Shown here piece after piece: positions 11,851 to 22,402 of a stretch of 64,000 bases of DNA. This stretch comes from Solicoccozyma terricola (lineage: Eukaryota; Basidiomycota; Tremellomycetes; Filobasidiales; Piskurozymaceae): assembly GCA_001600875.1 (NCBI GenBank), contig BCLD01000006.1:883017-947016 (forward strand). Direction: 5' to 3'. The notes beneath the pieces were generated by a model. The model was not told where the DNA came from. It saw only the letters and a program-made list of their open reading frames with translations, and searched no databases. A program made the position numbers and the translations under genes. How positions within the stretch are numbered: position 1 is the stretch's first letter; each line of letters begins with the position of its first letter.

Positions 11851-12605
11851 TCACCAAAACCTCTTCCTTCTCTCTCTACCCTCCCTTGCAATACTCTTGT
11901 TCCAACCCCATGTCTCTTTCCGCTTCTCTAACCGTTTCTCCAATACCGTCCGATGAGCTGAAGGAGCAGGTGCAACGCGAGGGATGATGGATGATTGCGA
12001 AGCTGGGATTGAGAATCTATTAATGAGAGGTTGACCGTCGTCAGCCGGGGTAGATCTAAAACGTGGAAAGACGACGGAAAAAACGAATCAAATACGAACC
12101 GTCTCATTAAATTCCTTCTTGTCCATCTATCCGGGTCTCCATCTCTCAACACCTTGATTTCCTCACCGACCTGTTTTAATCTCTCCACTTCACCACTCCA
12201 TGACCCACTTCCAGGGCTCACTCTATTCGGTCGCACAAACGGCGCTGTAGCTTGAGGTGATCGAACCTCCGTTGTAGATCCAGCAATCCATCGAAGAATA
12301 GGAGGAACGAGTCCCGTGTTATATGATGGTGATGACGGTGCAGGGACATGATGAAATTCGAGATCAACTCCTTGTGTGTTGTTGAATACGACTGATTGAG
12401 ATGCCGGCTTAGAATGGGATGATGGGATATGAGAGACGCGAGAAGTACCAGGAGTGCGTGATCCGGATTGTTGAGGTGAAGCTGAATGTGGTGTGGAATC
12501 GAGTGGGGAAGGCTTGAATGGTCTCCGGGGTGGTCGAGCGTGATGCATGACTGAGCGTGAGAGATGTGGGGTTGCTGAGCGGGAGATGGGAGCGAGGAGG
12601 GACAT
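11851..12605 (-). CDS. MRPL20: Mitochondrial large-subunit ribosomal protein mL58 (MRP-L20 family)
   Basis: This is a fungal-specific protein of the mitochondrial 54S ribosomal subunit. The start at 12605 gives MSLLAPISRSATPHLSRSVM, an Arg/Ser-rich segment without acidic residues that fits a mitochondrial targeting peptide. The middle has the family landmark HVPAPSSPSYNTGLVPP. The C-terminal half carries the MRP-L20 signature: EVERLKQVGEEIKVLRDGDP, then WTRRNLMRRF, then RVAPAPSAHRTVLEKRLEKR, then KETWGWNKSIAREGRERRKR and a final FW. One intron is needed, with donor GTTCGT near 12097 (exon ends AGACG) and acceptor AATAG near 12016. Without it the frame runs on to a stop at 11928 and loses the conserved tail. 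The gene is divergent from the neighbour starting at 12793, with only 187 bp between starts. Confidence 0.85.
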
Positions 12606-12792
12606 GGTGTGGTGTTGGATGATTGACTGGACGTTGTGGTGGTAGAAGGCATCCCTGGTCGACGAAATAGTTTTTGATAACAGACAATGGGGGATGACGT
12701 GTAATGATTCAGCAAACAGCAAACAGGTGACTGACACTTCAACCAACACCGCCGCCTACTCCTCCTCTCTCTCCGTCCCCACATCCACACCA

Positions 12793-13403
12793 ATGTCATC
12801 CTATCAACGCATCCCGACCTCCTCGCCTCCTCCTCCATCCCCACCACCCAACTCCTCTCATCCACCACCACCGCCGCTATCCACTCCCGCTCATCGCCCG
12901 CAGGAAGCATCCACACGAGCAGCTTTCGATCCTCCTCCACCGGCAGCATGGAAACGTGTCGCGTTGGTATTCGGTATTCTGGGAATGTTCTGGTTAGCCC
13001 TCCGACTGGGTAGAGGTGATCCTTCAAAGTCGAAGATTATATATGCATCTAGGTGGGTGTATTATTTAATTGTTGTCGTCGGAATCATCGAACTGACGCT
13101 AAGCACCCCCCCGCCCCTCACACACCCCACATCGACATCGGTTCCAGATATTCAGATGAACATCGATTCAGACCCGCTGCATCTCCAATAATCACAAATC
13201 ATCTCCCAGATGGTCGAATTGTGATACGTGGAGCTTCACCTGCTGGTGTTGGGATACAACCTGGCGATCTACCGAAATCGACGAGAGAGTTGGAAAAGGA
13301 GAGAAAGGAGAGAGAAGAAAAGGCGTTGGAAGAGGCAAAGGCGATGTTGGGGATCAAGTCGAGGAAGAAGGGGAAGAAGAAGAAGAGTGGGGATGAAATA
13401 TGA
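12793..13403 (+). CDS. Small single-pass membrane protein with Pro-rich N-terminus and charged C-terminal helix
   Basis: I do not recognise a named family. The start at 12793 gives MSSYQRIPTSSPPPPSPPP. A Pro-rich cytosolic-type segment of about 55 residues is followed by one hydrophobic helix (RVALVFGILGMFWLALRLG, about residues 56-74). One intron runs from donor GTGGGT near 13054 to acceptor TTCCAG near 13147, joining ASR to YSDEHRFRP. The C-terminal part has a short conserved-looking core (LPDGRIVIRGASPAG) and a long charged helix (ELEKERKEREEKALEEAKAM), ending in a Lys-rich tail. The arrangement suggests a tail or single-pass protein of the ER or mitochondrial outer membrane, which is inference only. 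It shares its promoter region with mL58. Confidence 0.7.
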
Positions 13404-13563
13404 AACCTGTTTTTTTTTTTCTCGATTAGATGATAATGATGAATGATAATGAATTCTTTGTTACATGTTCGTTTCATAAAGATTCCATTTTATTCCTTTC
13501 CCAACCCCGAAACAATTAACCCCCTCCCCTCGTCTATGTACACCCATTCCTTCCCGTCTCCTA

Positions 13564-16500
13564 TCACTTCCTAGTAGCGAACGCATACGCATTCTGGAAC
13601 AACCTAAACCATGGACCTCTTCCAGCCCATTCCTTCCCTTGATCAACAGGGAACCAACTCATGCTTTCCCTCGTGACTACTCGTTCAGGATGCGGCATGA
13701 TGGCGAGCACACGACCGTTCGGCGTAGTTATCGCTGTGATTCCTTCCGGACTCCCGTTCGGGTTCAATGGGTATCGAGTCGTAGGTGCACCAGTCGAATC
13801 GACGTATTGTCCCACGATCAGACCAGAGTCGGTCAATGCAGATTGATCGGTACCGTTGATGAATGATACTCGACCTTCACCATGCGCCACTGCAACTGGG
13901 AGTTGAGATCCTGACATGCCCTTGAGGAAGATACACCCCTCAGCATCTTCCGTCAATCGAACGCTCGATACTCGACCTTCAAATCTCCCACTCTTGTTTT
14001 GCTTGAACAAAGGCCACGATTCCGCACCAGGGATCATAGTTCGAAGTTGGGATAAAAATTGACACCCATTGCAGACGCCCAACACGAATGTGTCCTCCCT
14101 CTTGAAGAATGTTTCGAATTCCGATCGAGCAGTCGCGTTCAGAAGGACGGATTGGGCCCATCCATTACCCGCGCCGAGAACATCACCGTATGAGAATCCA
14201 CCGCACGCCGCAAGTCCCTTGAATGACGATAATGAGACAGTACCAGAGATGATATCGGACATGTGCACATCGACAGATTCAAAGCCGGCAGCGGTGAACG
14301 CCCATGCCATCTCAATTTGGCCGTTTACTCCTTGTTCTCGCAGGATGCATACGCGGGGCTTGGGTTCGGTCGACGTTGTCGCTATTGTCGACGCAGACGC
14401 CTCGGCCAGGAAACCTGCCTTGTAAACACATGTCAATCCCTCATCCTTGTCGTCCAATATCGCATCAAACTCCTCCTTGGCGCCCATTGGATCATCTCGA
14501 ATCGCTTGCATTCGATACGACGTCTCGGCCCATATTTGTTGCAGGGCGCCTCGTGTCGACGAGTAGATCGACTCGCTTGACTGGATGAGCTGGATCGATT
14601 GGTCCTGTCGACCGAGAACCTTACCGACGACGTGCAAGTAACGTGTCGGGAAGCCTGCCTTGACGAAAGCGTCCGTAAAATCGAGCATGTCCCCCTCTCG
14701 CACTTGCATGACGGCTCCCAATTCCTCATTGAACAACGACGCAATCGCGTCACCGCTCGGACTGATCGCGTCGATGTACACCTCGACACCGGTTCGCCCA
14801 GCGAAAGCCATTTCCGCGATCGTCGTGAAGAGACCACCATCGGATCGATCGTGATAGGCGAGAACGACGTTAGGGTGATTCGCTTTGAGCAGCTGGACAG
14901 CAGCGAAGAACGACTTGAGGTCCGCAGGATCCTCGACATCCGGAGCCTCGTCACCCAGCTGACCGAACACCTGGGCGACAGCTGATCCACCTAGTCGCTG
15001 CTTGCCCCGCGCGAGATCGACGAACACCAGCGACGTCCCTTCCGGGACATCTGTCCGCAACTCGGGAGTCCATGTTTTCTCCACGTCGTTCACGGGCGCG
15101 AACGCGGTGATGATCAGGGAAAGTGGCGCCGTCACCTGCTTCTTGGCACCCTGCTCTTCCCACTTCATCGACATGGACATCGAGTCCTTGCCAACAGGGA
15201 TTCCGACTCCGAGAGCTGGGCACAGTTCCATGCCTATAGCATGAACGGCCTCGTACAGCTTCGCTCCCTCGCCTTCGTGGGACGCAGCCGACATCCAGTT
15301 GGCGCTGAGTTTGACGAGATCCAGCGATGCAACGGACGCGGCCGCAAGGTTGGTCAGCGATTCTCCAACGGCCATGCGGGCAGACGCCGCAGCACTGAGC
15401 AGTGCCAGCGGTGTCCTCTCCCCCATAGACATCGCCTCTCCAACCACCACGTCGAAACCATACGACGCGCGAGTGACCGCAACATCTGCGACAGGCACCT
15501 GCCATGGACCGACCATCTGGTCCCGGGTGACGAGACCTGAAATGGTACGGTCGCCGATGGTGATCAGGTAGGACTTGGAACCGACGCTGGGCAGATGAAG
15601 CACACGTTGCACAGTCTCCGCGAGGAGGGACGTTTTTGGTGCGCCTTGATACGTCGGCAGGTACTCCATGAGGCTAGAGTCAAAGGCCTTGCGAGGCGGG
15701 TGGGCCTTCTCCGCTGTCCTCGTCATCTTGGGTGGTTTGCCGAACAATGTCGACATGGCGATGTCGATGGGACGATCCCCAAGGAGCTTGTCCGTGACGA
15801 CCAGCCTCTCCTCTTCAGTGGCGGTTCCAACCACGCTGTAAGGACACCGTTCCCTCTTTGCCAGAGCTTCAAAGGCCTCGAGCTGTGATGGCGCGACAGC
15901 AAGCACGTAACGCTCCTGCGACTCGTTGCACCAGATCTCCATTGGCGACATGGCCGGATCATCAATCAACACATCTCGAATCTCAAACACTGCTCCCAGG
16001 TCGGAGTCGTGAACGAGTTCAGGAAGGGCGTTGGACAGACCACCTGCACCGACATCGTGGATGGACTGGATAGGGCTTGCGTCTCCGAGGCCGATGCAAG
16101 CGTCGATGACCTGCTGGGCACGACGTTCCATTTCCGGGTTTTCTCGTTGAACTGATGCGAAATCGAGGTCGGCAGAGGATGCTCCGGAAGCCATCGAAGA
16201 AGCAGCTCCACCACCTAGACCAATAAGCATACCAGGTCCGCCGAGAACGATGATTTTCGCTCCTGGAGTGATCTTATCCTTCAATGCGAATTGTGGACGA
16301 ACGTTTCCAAGCCCACCAGCGATCATGATTGGCTTATGGTAACCTCTTAGTTCCGAAGTACCATCGGCCACAGGGACATCTTGCAAGAAAGTCCTCCAGT
16401 ATCCACCGAGAGCAGGTCTACCGAACTCGTCGTTGAAAGCCGCAGCTCCGAGAGGTGCTTCGATCATGATATCGAGAGCGGACGCGATGTGACCGGGCCT

Positions 16501-17655
16501 ACCCACGTCCAATTCCCAAGGTTGTCTGAAGCCTGGTATGAGGAGATCCGATGTAGTGTAACCCGCCAGACCGGCTTTAGGCTTGGATCCTCTGCCGACC
16601 GCACCTTCATCACGGATCTCACCACCGGAACCAGTCGCGGCTCCAGGGTAAGGCGATACAGCCGTAGGGTGGTTGTGAGTTTCCACCTTGATGAGAATCG
16701 GCATCGGCTCGATGTTACTCCCGTAGACGTTCTCCCTGGCGTTTGCACCCTTGGCACCGTTGACCGAATACCTTGGAGCAGAGTACCCTTCCAAGACAGC
16801 CGCATTATCTTGATAAGCACTGAGAGTTCCCTTTGAAGCGATAATCTTCTCGGTATTCCTGATCATACCAAACAACGAGATGTCTTGCTTTTCGCCGTCG
16901 ATCGTCCATTCTGCATTGAAGATCTTGTGACGACAATGTTCTGAATTGACTTGAGCAAACATGAAGAGCTCGACGTCTGTGGGGTTACGTTTGGCATTCA
17001 AGAAGGAAGTAACGAGGTATGGAATTTCTTCGGTGGAAAGAGCGAGACCAAGTCGGATGTTTGCTTCAGCCAAAAGGGCATGAGGGTCCGATGATGTGAG
17101 AATGGGGATAGAAATGAGTGGTGAAGGGTTCGGCGGGGTTGGCGGGAAAACAGTGTTGGCTTCAGGCATGGTAATTGAGATCCGTTGAGTCATTCGATCG
17201 TGCAGTTTCGGAAGAAGAGTCGGTATTTTGTCCAATGATAGGGTAGAGGTGGCGGTGGTGATCAAGTAGAGGATTCCACGTTCTAATCGATGAACCTCGT
17301 TTCCCAAGCGACAGATTCTAGCGATATCGGTCGCTTTGGATGACCATGGCGAGATTGTTCCAGCTCGTGGGAGAACGTAGATTGGGAGAACGCTATCCTT
17401 GGCGTGAGAGACACCATCAAGGAGGAAGCTCTTTGTAGATTCCAATGCATAATCATCGCCATAAGCCAAGAGCTTGTCCAGGATTTCCCTCTCGCGTGAC
17501 GAAGCGTCGACGACCTTTGCGTCTTTAGCTGGCTGCACCAAATGGAGGTAGACGCAGTCGACCGCGGTGATCTCAGGGAGCACGGACTGGAATGATTGCA
17601 GTAGGACATCTCGTTTCGTGGGTGAGATGGCTGAGGCCCCCGGTAAGACGATCAT
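13564..17655 (-). CDS. ADE6: Phosphoribosylformylglycinamidine synthase (FGAM synthase)
   Basis: This enzyme catalyses the fourth step of de novo purine synthesis in the cytosol: FGAR plus glutamine and ATP gives FGAM. The ORF of 1363 residues is the usual full length for the large single-chain eukaryotic enzyme. The N-terminal PurS-like and linker region is followed by the first ATPase-like half, with FAQVNSEHCRHKIFNAEW and KVETHNHPTAVSPYPGAATG. The second half has GKDSMSMSMKWEEQG and AYHDRSDGGLFTTIAEMAF. The C-terminal class I glutamine amidotransferase has CILREQGVNGQIEMAWAF, GGFSYGDVLGAGNGWA, the catalytic Cys in VLGVCNGCQFL, and the His-x-Glu in IMPHPERV. No intron is present in 4.1 kb, which is unusual in this window. 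The start at 17655 gives MIVLPGASAISP. It is divergent from CEX1. Confidence 0.97.
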   Translation of the reverse strand: MIVLPGASAISPTKRDVLLQSFQSVLPEITAVDCVYLHLVQPAKDAKVVDASSREREILDKLLAYGDDYALESTKSFLLDGVSHAKDSVLPIYVLPRAGTISPWSSKATDIARICRLGNEVHRLERGILYLITTATSTLSLDKIPTLLPKLHDRMTQRISITMPEANTVFPPTPPNPSPLISIPILTSSDPHALLAEANIRLGLALSTEEIPYLVTSFLNAKRNPTDVELFMFAQVNSEHCRHKIFNAEWTIDGEKQDISLFGMIRNTEKIIASKGTLSAYQDNAAVLEGYSAPRYSVNGAKGANARENVYGSNIEPMPILIKVETHNHPTAVSPYPGAATGSGGEIRDEGAVGRGSKPKAGLAGYTTSDLLIPGFRQPWELDVGRPGHIASALDIMIEAPLGAAAFNDEFGRPALGGYWRTFLQDVPVADGTSELRGYHKPIMIAGGLGNVRPQFALKDKITPGAKIIVLGGPGMLIGLGGGAASSMASGASSADLDFASVQRENPEMERRAQQVIDACIGLGDASPIQSIHDVGAGGLSNALPELVHDSDLGAVFEIRDVLIDDPAMSPMEIWCNESQERYVLAVAPSQLEAFEALAKRERCPYSVVGTATEEERLVVTDKLLGDRPIDIAMSTLFGKPPKMTRTAEKAHPPRKAFDSSLMEYLPTYQGAPKTSLLAETVQRVLHLPSVGSKSYLITIGDRTISGLVTRDQMVGPWQVPVADVAVTRASYGFDVVVGEAMSMGERTPLALLSAAASARMAVGESLTNLAAASVASLDLVKLSANWMSAASHEGEGAKLYEAVHAIGMELCPALGVGIPVGKDSMSMSMKWEEQGAKKQVTAPLSLIITAFAPVNDVEKTWTPELRTDVPEGTSLVFVDLARGKQRLGGSAVAQVFGQLGDEAPDVEDPADLKSFFAAVQLLKANHPNVVLAYHDRSDGGLFTTIAEMAFAGRTGVEVYIDAISPSGDAIASLFNEELGAVMQVREGDMLDFTDAFVKAGFPTRYLHVVGKVLGRQDQSIQLIQSSESIYSSTRGALQQIWAETSYRMQAIRDDPMGAKEEFDAILDDKDEGLTCVYKAGFLAEASASTIATTSTEPKPRVCILREQGVNGQIEMAWAFTAAGFESVDVHMSDIISGTVSLSSFKGLAACGGFSYGDVLGAGNGWAQSVLLNATARSEFETFFKREDTFVLGVCNGCQFLSQLRTMIPGAESWPLFKQNKSGRFEGRVSSVRLTEDAEGCIFLKGMSGSQLPVAVAHGEGRVSFINGTDQSALTDSGLIVGQYVDSTGAPTTRYPLNPNGSPEGITAITTPNGRVLAIMPHPERVVTRESMSWFPVDQGKEWAGRGPWFRLFQNAYAFATRK

Positions 17656-18052
17656 GGTTGATGGAGCTGTGAAACGGGGGGAACGGATGAGCGCTCTGTG
17701 TGATGGTAAGCTGAACCGGACAAGAGGTGGATCGTCTCACCTGTCTCCGTCATGTTGAGGAGTATACGGTGATGACGGTGATGGCGGCGAGGTCGTGGAG
17801 GAGGAGTGAACGATGGACGATGGCTGTCGATGAATGCAGAATGTTGAGAGAGGAATGACTGGAAATTCCCAACTCGCGCACGTGACCAGTCGGGAGTGGG
17901 ACAGACGCGACCAGGGACCAGGGAGCGATGGTGAGCAGACGTTGGGAGGTGACATCGTCCGTGTATTGCTCCGGATCACTCGTCTCGTCACTGCGTAGGG
18001 CTGGAAGCATACATCCCGACATACCGCCTCGAATCAGCAGCGCTCGATCACC
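17656..18052. promoter_or_regulatory. Shared divergent promoter region of ADE6 and CEX1
   Basis: This 397-bp gap separates the divergent starts of ADE6 and CEX1 and must hold both promoters. I see no convincing known binding motif in it and no coding frame with conserved sequence. Confidence 0.5.
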
Positions 18053-21000
18053 ATGAATTACCTCAAATCCATCACAACAACTGTCCTTCAATCCACCGGC
18101 GTCACTTTCCCATTCTCTATAGGTGAACGAGTACCTGGACTAGATGGACAGACCATATGGGATATTCGAGAGGGTGTTAAGCGGGTTGGTGATATAAAAT
18201 CCGTCGCTGCCGATCGTCTGTCACTGATCCGTTTCACATCTCCCACCGCCTTACTCCACAATTCCATGTCATTGCCTCCACACAATAGGACGATCAAACG
18301 CCTCTAACCCTCTTCATATTCGATTCCACACTTCCTCCTTTGCAACCAGGCCACAGAGATCGAAAAGCCGTATTTGCACTGGCCAAGAATGCACTACGGA
18401 AGCTCCGAACGATACGGCATCCCCATGTGTGAGTACTTTATCCTCCCTAAACATTGTCATCGTCCTGCCTTTCTTCAAAGGTGGAAAGCTGATTTGTCTA
18501 AGCGCACAGACTCAAATACGTCGATTCTGTGGAAACAGATACTCATGTGTATATCGCTACGGAACGTGTTAGACCTCTCAACGAAGTATTAAGGGACTGG
18601 GATACGGGAACGTATGTGGCAAAGGGAGGGGGGAAAGGAAAGGAGAGGGCTAAAGAAGAATGGATAGCTTGGGGTGTAAAGAGCTTGGGAGTGAGTGATC
18701 GATAAAAGATTCGCGTACTCTGTGGGAATCTGATGCTTATTGGAAAGTACAGACTGCGATTGGATTTCTGAACGCTCCACCGTTATCAGTACATCACGCA
18801 CTCCTCCTTCCGTCTTCCATCTTCGTGACTTCAGCATTAGAATGGCGACTCGGAGGATTCGATGTCTTATCGACCAAGGAGGACGGGACAGGAGTACTGT
18901 GGTCTTCGGTTGGTGGATTTGGAGGATTGCAGGGTGGGGACTTGAGTCAGGGTGGCATGGTGGATAGATCGGGACCGGAAGTGAGAAGAGGGGGATGGGC
19001 GGTTTTAAGAGAGTGAGTGTTTTGGAATTCTTTATATGGGTTTTTGGAAACGAGTCACTGAGCATTCCCTTCTTTTGGCATCTGCAGAGCTGATCCTGCA
19101 TTATCGGATACGTATCAACTCGCTCTACTGTTGTTCTCAATATACAACCCGAACCTTCCACTTCCAAACCTATCAACCTCACCTCAACCATCGACTGTTG
19201 GAGCACTGCCGCGGTCGCTGTTCCCGATATACAAGCGAATGATCAACCCGAATGTCCGGACTCGACTGCCTACTACCTCATTTGTAGATGAAGTGGCTGG
19301 ATCTGGACTTTGGTCTGGAAATCCGTTGATTCAATTGGTAGATGGATTGGATAACTTTGAACTAGCTTCCGAGGGGGAAAAGCAAGCACTCCTTCGCACA
19401 ATCAAGGAATCAATCGATACACTTCCTCTTCCATTCTTGACTTATCGAATCCTTCCTTCCCTCCTCCATTCGCTATCGTTGCCTACCGCACCTTCATCTG
19501 CAATCCTCCCTCTGGTACTGAAGATTGGAAACTCGGTGCCGCCTCAGAGGTGGGGACAAGTCGTCTTGGAACCGGTGATCAGACTATGGGCGAGTCCGGA
19601 TAGAGGAACAAGGATGGCGTTGTTGGAAGGTTTGTCGATGGAGGGTGGGTATGGTGATAAGTTGGATAAGGCAACGGTGACCGACAAGGTTTGGCCGCAT
19701 TTAGTGAGTGGGAAATGAAAAAGGGCCGCGTCGATTCCAAGGGTCTTGTAGCTGATGTAACCGAAGCAATATCCAGATCACCGGATTTGCAGATACGGTG
19801 GCTGTAATTAGAGAGGCTACCGTGAAAGCTGTGCCGTTGTTGGCCCCAAAGGTCAGCATGCGACATTGGGCAACACCCCTTTCCTAGTCCTCTAACAAAT
19901 CCTCCCTCGTCCAGCTATCGGATCGGATTCTGAACAACGACCTCCTCCGAGTACTCGCAAAAATGCAAGTGGACCCCGAACCCTCTATACGTACCAACAC
20001 CTGTATCCTTCTCGGCAGACTCGCTCCTCTCCTTGGTCCCAACACGAAGAAGCGAGTCCTTGTTCCAGCATTCGCGCGCAGTCTCAAGGATAGCTTCGTC
20101 CACGCTAGAGTCGCCGGATTAATGGCGTTCATGGCAACTGTGGACGTTTTCGACAAGGATGATTTAGCTGGCAAGGTCATTCCGAACATGGCTTTTACAA
20201 TGGTCGACAAGGAGAAGTGGGTCTTGGAGAGCTCTTGATGGTGTGACGACGCTTACTGAATCTGCTACCGGCGATAGACTCGTTCGAGATCAGGCCTTCA
20301 AGGCGATGGCACTATTCATGGGGAAGATAGAGGCCGCCGCAGCGCAAATGGTACGTCCCACGAGTTATGTAGTACCGTCGTCCAACATGTTAACGCTCTC
20401 TTCGACCCCAGCCTGACACCGTCCTTCAAGACGCCAGCCAAATCGGGCCTGTCACCTCCTCGTCGCCTCAGACCAGCAGCGGACAAGCGAGCATGGTCAG
20501 TTCGGCTGCTGGCGCTGCCGGAGCTCTGGCAGGATGGGCGATTGCCTCGATTGGCAAACAGTTGCCGATGTCGGAATTGCATACGACGATGTCTGCGAGT
20601 ACGGGATCGGCTGTGGCACTGCAGGCATCCACGTTCCCAGGTGGAATTTCCAATGGCCAGTCGAGTTCTCCACGGTCTAGCATGAGCGATACGAAGCGCC
20701 CAGTGCGACCGGCTGCCGTGTCGAGCTTTGGCGCCGCCGCGCCGAGTAGACTCGGTAGAGGCGGTGGGATGCAGCTCGGTGGTGGGACAAGCCTGTCTTC
20801 CGCCTCCAGAGCAGCCGAATCGTCCTCTTTAGCGGACGCCCTAGCTGGAGAGTTTGAGGAGGATGGGGATGAGGTTGCGAATGCGTGGGGGCAAGGTGAT
20901 CTTATGGACGTTAACGCTGATGCGGATGATTGGAGTGAGTGGGGGAGGTGGCCACGGTGACGGGTCACGGTAGTGGCCGCAAGCAAGCTGATCACCCGGG

Positions 21001-21575
21001 TCTTGCAGGTGCATTTGAAACCGCTCCTACTCCTATGGAAGTACGTGTGCCAGCTCGAACGGCAACACCTGTCAAACCCTCAAATGGTCATGCGAATGCT
21101 GCGAAAAGTTCAAGTCAGCTTGCGTTTGGCTCACGAGCTGCAGGTGAGTCGGCTTTCGTTCGTGTATCCCCACCCGGACAGAACTGAATGTTGGAAAACG
21201 GACCACAACACAGACCCAGCACCCGTCTTCCACGCACCCGCTCCAACGATCTCCCGAGCGCCACCACCGCCCAAGCCCACTCCTGCTCCAATTGCCGCAA
21301 TCGCAGACGGATGGGACGACTCGGATGTCGCTTTCATCTCTGGACCAACGTCGAGCGCTGGCGGGGAAGAGCCCAAGTCATCGACCGTGAGTCTCGCGGG
21401 ATTAAGCAAGGAGGACAAGGAGAAGGAGATGGCGAGACGGCGGGAGGAGAGGAAGGCGGTGAGTTTTGGATTGTGGGGGTGATGGTGGTGTTGGAAACGC
21501 GGGCGTGGCGTGCTGATGATCTTCTTCGAACAGCGAATTGCAGCGATGAAGGAGCAGAAAAAGACGAAAGTATGA
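18053..21575 (+). CDS. CEX1: SCY1-like pseudokinase, SCYL1/Cex1 family
   Basis: Members of this family are inactive kinases with HEAT repeats that act in tRNA export and COPI/Golgi traffic in the cytoplasm. The N-terminus MNYLKSITTTVLQSTGVTFP with GERVPGLDGQTIWDIREG is diagnostic of SCYL1/Cex1. Kinase-like exons follow: TDTHVYIATERVRPLNEVLR, then EWRLGGFDVLS, with no HRD or DFG catalytic residues visible in what I read. HEAT-repeat exons include FLTYRILPSLLHSLSLP, ILNNDLLRVLAKMQVDPEPS, SIRTNTCILLGRLAPLLGP, and DSFVHARVAGLMAFMAT. The tail is Ser/Pro-rich with GWDDSDVAFISG and ends ARIAAMKEQKKTKV, a basic end like the COPI-binding tail of SCYL1. About ten short introns are needed; the last ends just before the exon that encodes RIAAMKEQ. 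The stop is at 21573-21575. The gene converges on RPS23 across an 827-bp gap. Confidence 0.9.
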
Positions 21576-22402
21576 AATGGTGATGAGTGAGATAAAATCT
21601 TGCTGTATTACTTCAAGCAGGCCGACGGAGAGAATCGATCTTGCAACATGAAAACCGTAAAGATGCATCCCTACAGGAACGGGCGATCTGTTGTAATTTG
21701 CCATTCTCGATTTCATATGAACGTAAAGACGCAGGGAGTAGTCTGCTATTGAATTCTGATGGTCAAACACCACATCAAACACTGAGTCTAGGACGAGAGA
21801 TCCAGGTTCGATTCGCTTTCAAACGTGAAGAGCCATCGAACAACAATCCCATTGACGGGGATCCTGCCCCTTGATGGACATTTTCAGAGAGTGATGGAGA
21901 TTCTATAGAGTCTAGTACCAGAGCCAGTCTAACAAGTCGCCATCGGGAGACAGCTGCTTCTTTCAATATCGCTGTGGATCGACCGACCAATCAGACGGGT
22001 GGCGTTGATCACGTGACTTCTGAGGAATTCCAGCGCCCATCATGCTCCTAGTCTGGACCTGATCGTCTTAAGCCAGTATAGCCACCTGCCGAACATTGTG
22101 TTACGTTGCAACCTGACAAGCACGTCCCACGACTCGATATCAACAGCATAGCATAGTCAGAGATCTAAGAGACCCCGTTTCCACCTCGTGAGAGGAAATA
22201 GGAAAAAAAGGGAGAAAAGGTCCCCTACTACAAGGGTTTGGAAAAGGGAAGTCGCTATTTCATTCCCAACTGACACCACGCCGTCGACCCTATCGTCAAA
22301 ACCCAAAACACCTGCTTCCACTCCTTCCCTCGTCCGGAATGTCTTTTTTTTGTTCATTACGGCGATCCGATGAGTTGGGAGTAGGGGAGGAGACGTTTTG
22401 AT
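21576..22402. other. Intergenic gap between convergent CEX1 and RPS23
   Basis: This 827-bp stretch lies between the 3' ends of two convergent genes. Short open frames are present on both strands, but none has conserved-looking sequence, a plausible splice structure or a recognised motif. It probably holds two 3' UTRs. I see no tRNA or clear structured RNA. Confidence 0.6.

Noticed and set aside
11928..12749. Unspliced 273-residue frame for mL58
   Set aside because: It starts upstream of the conserved start and loses the conserved KETWGWNKSIAREGRERRKR tail. The spliced model recovers the full family signature.
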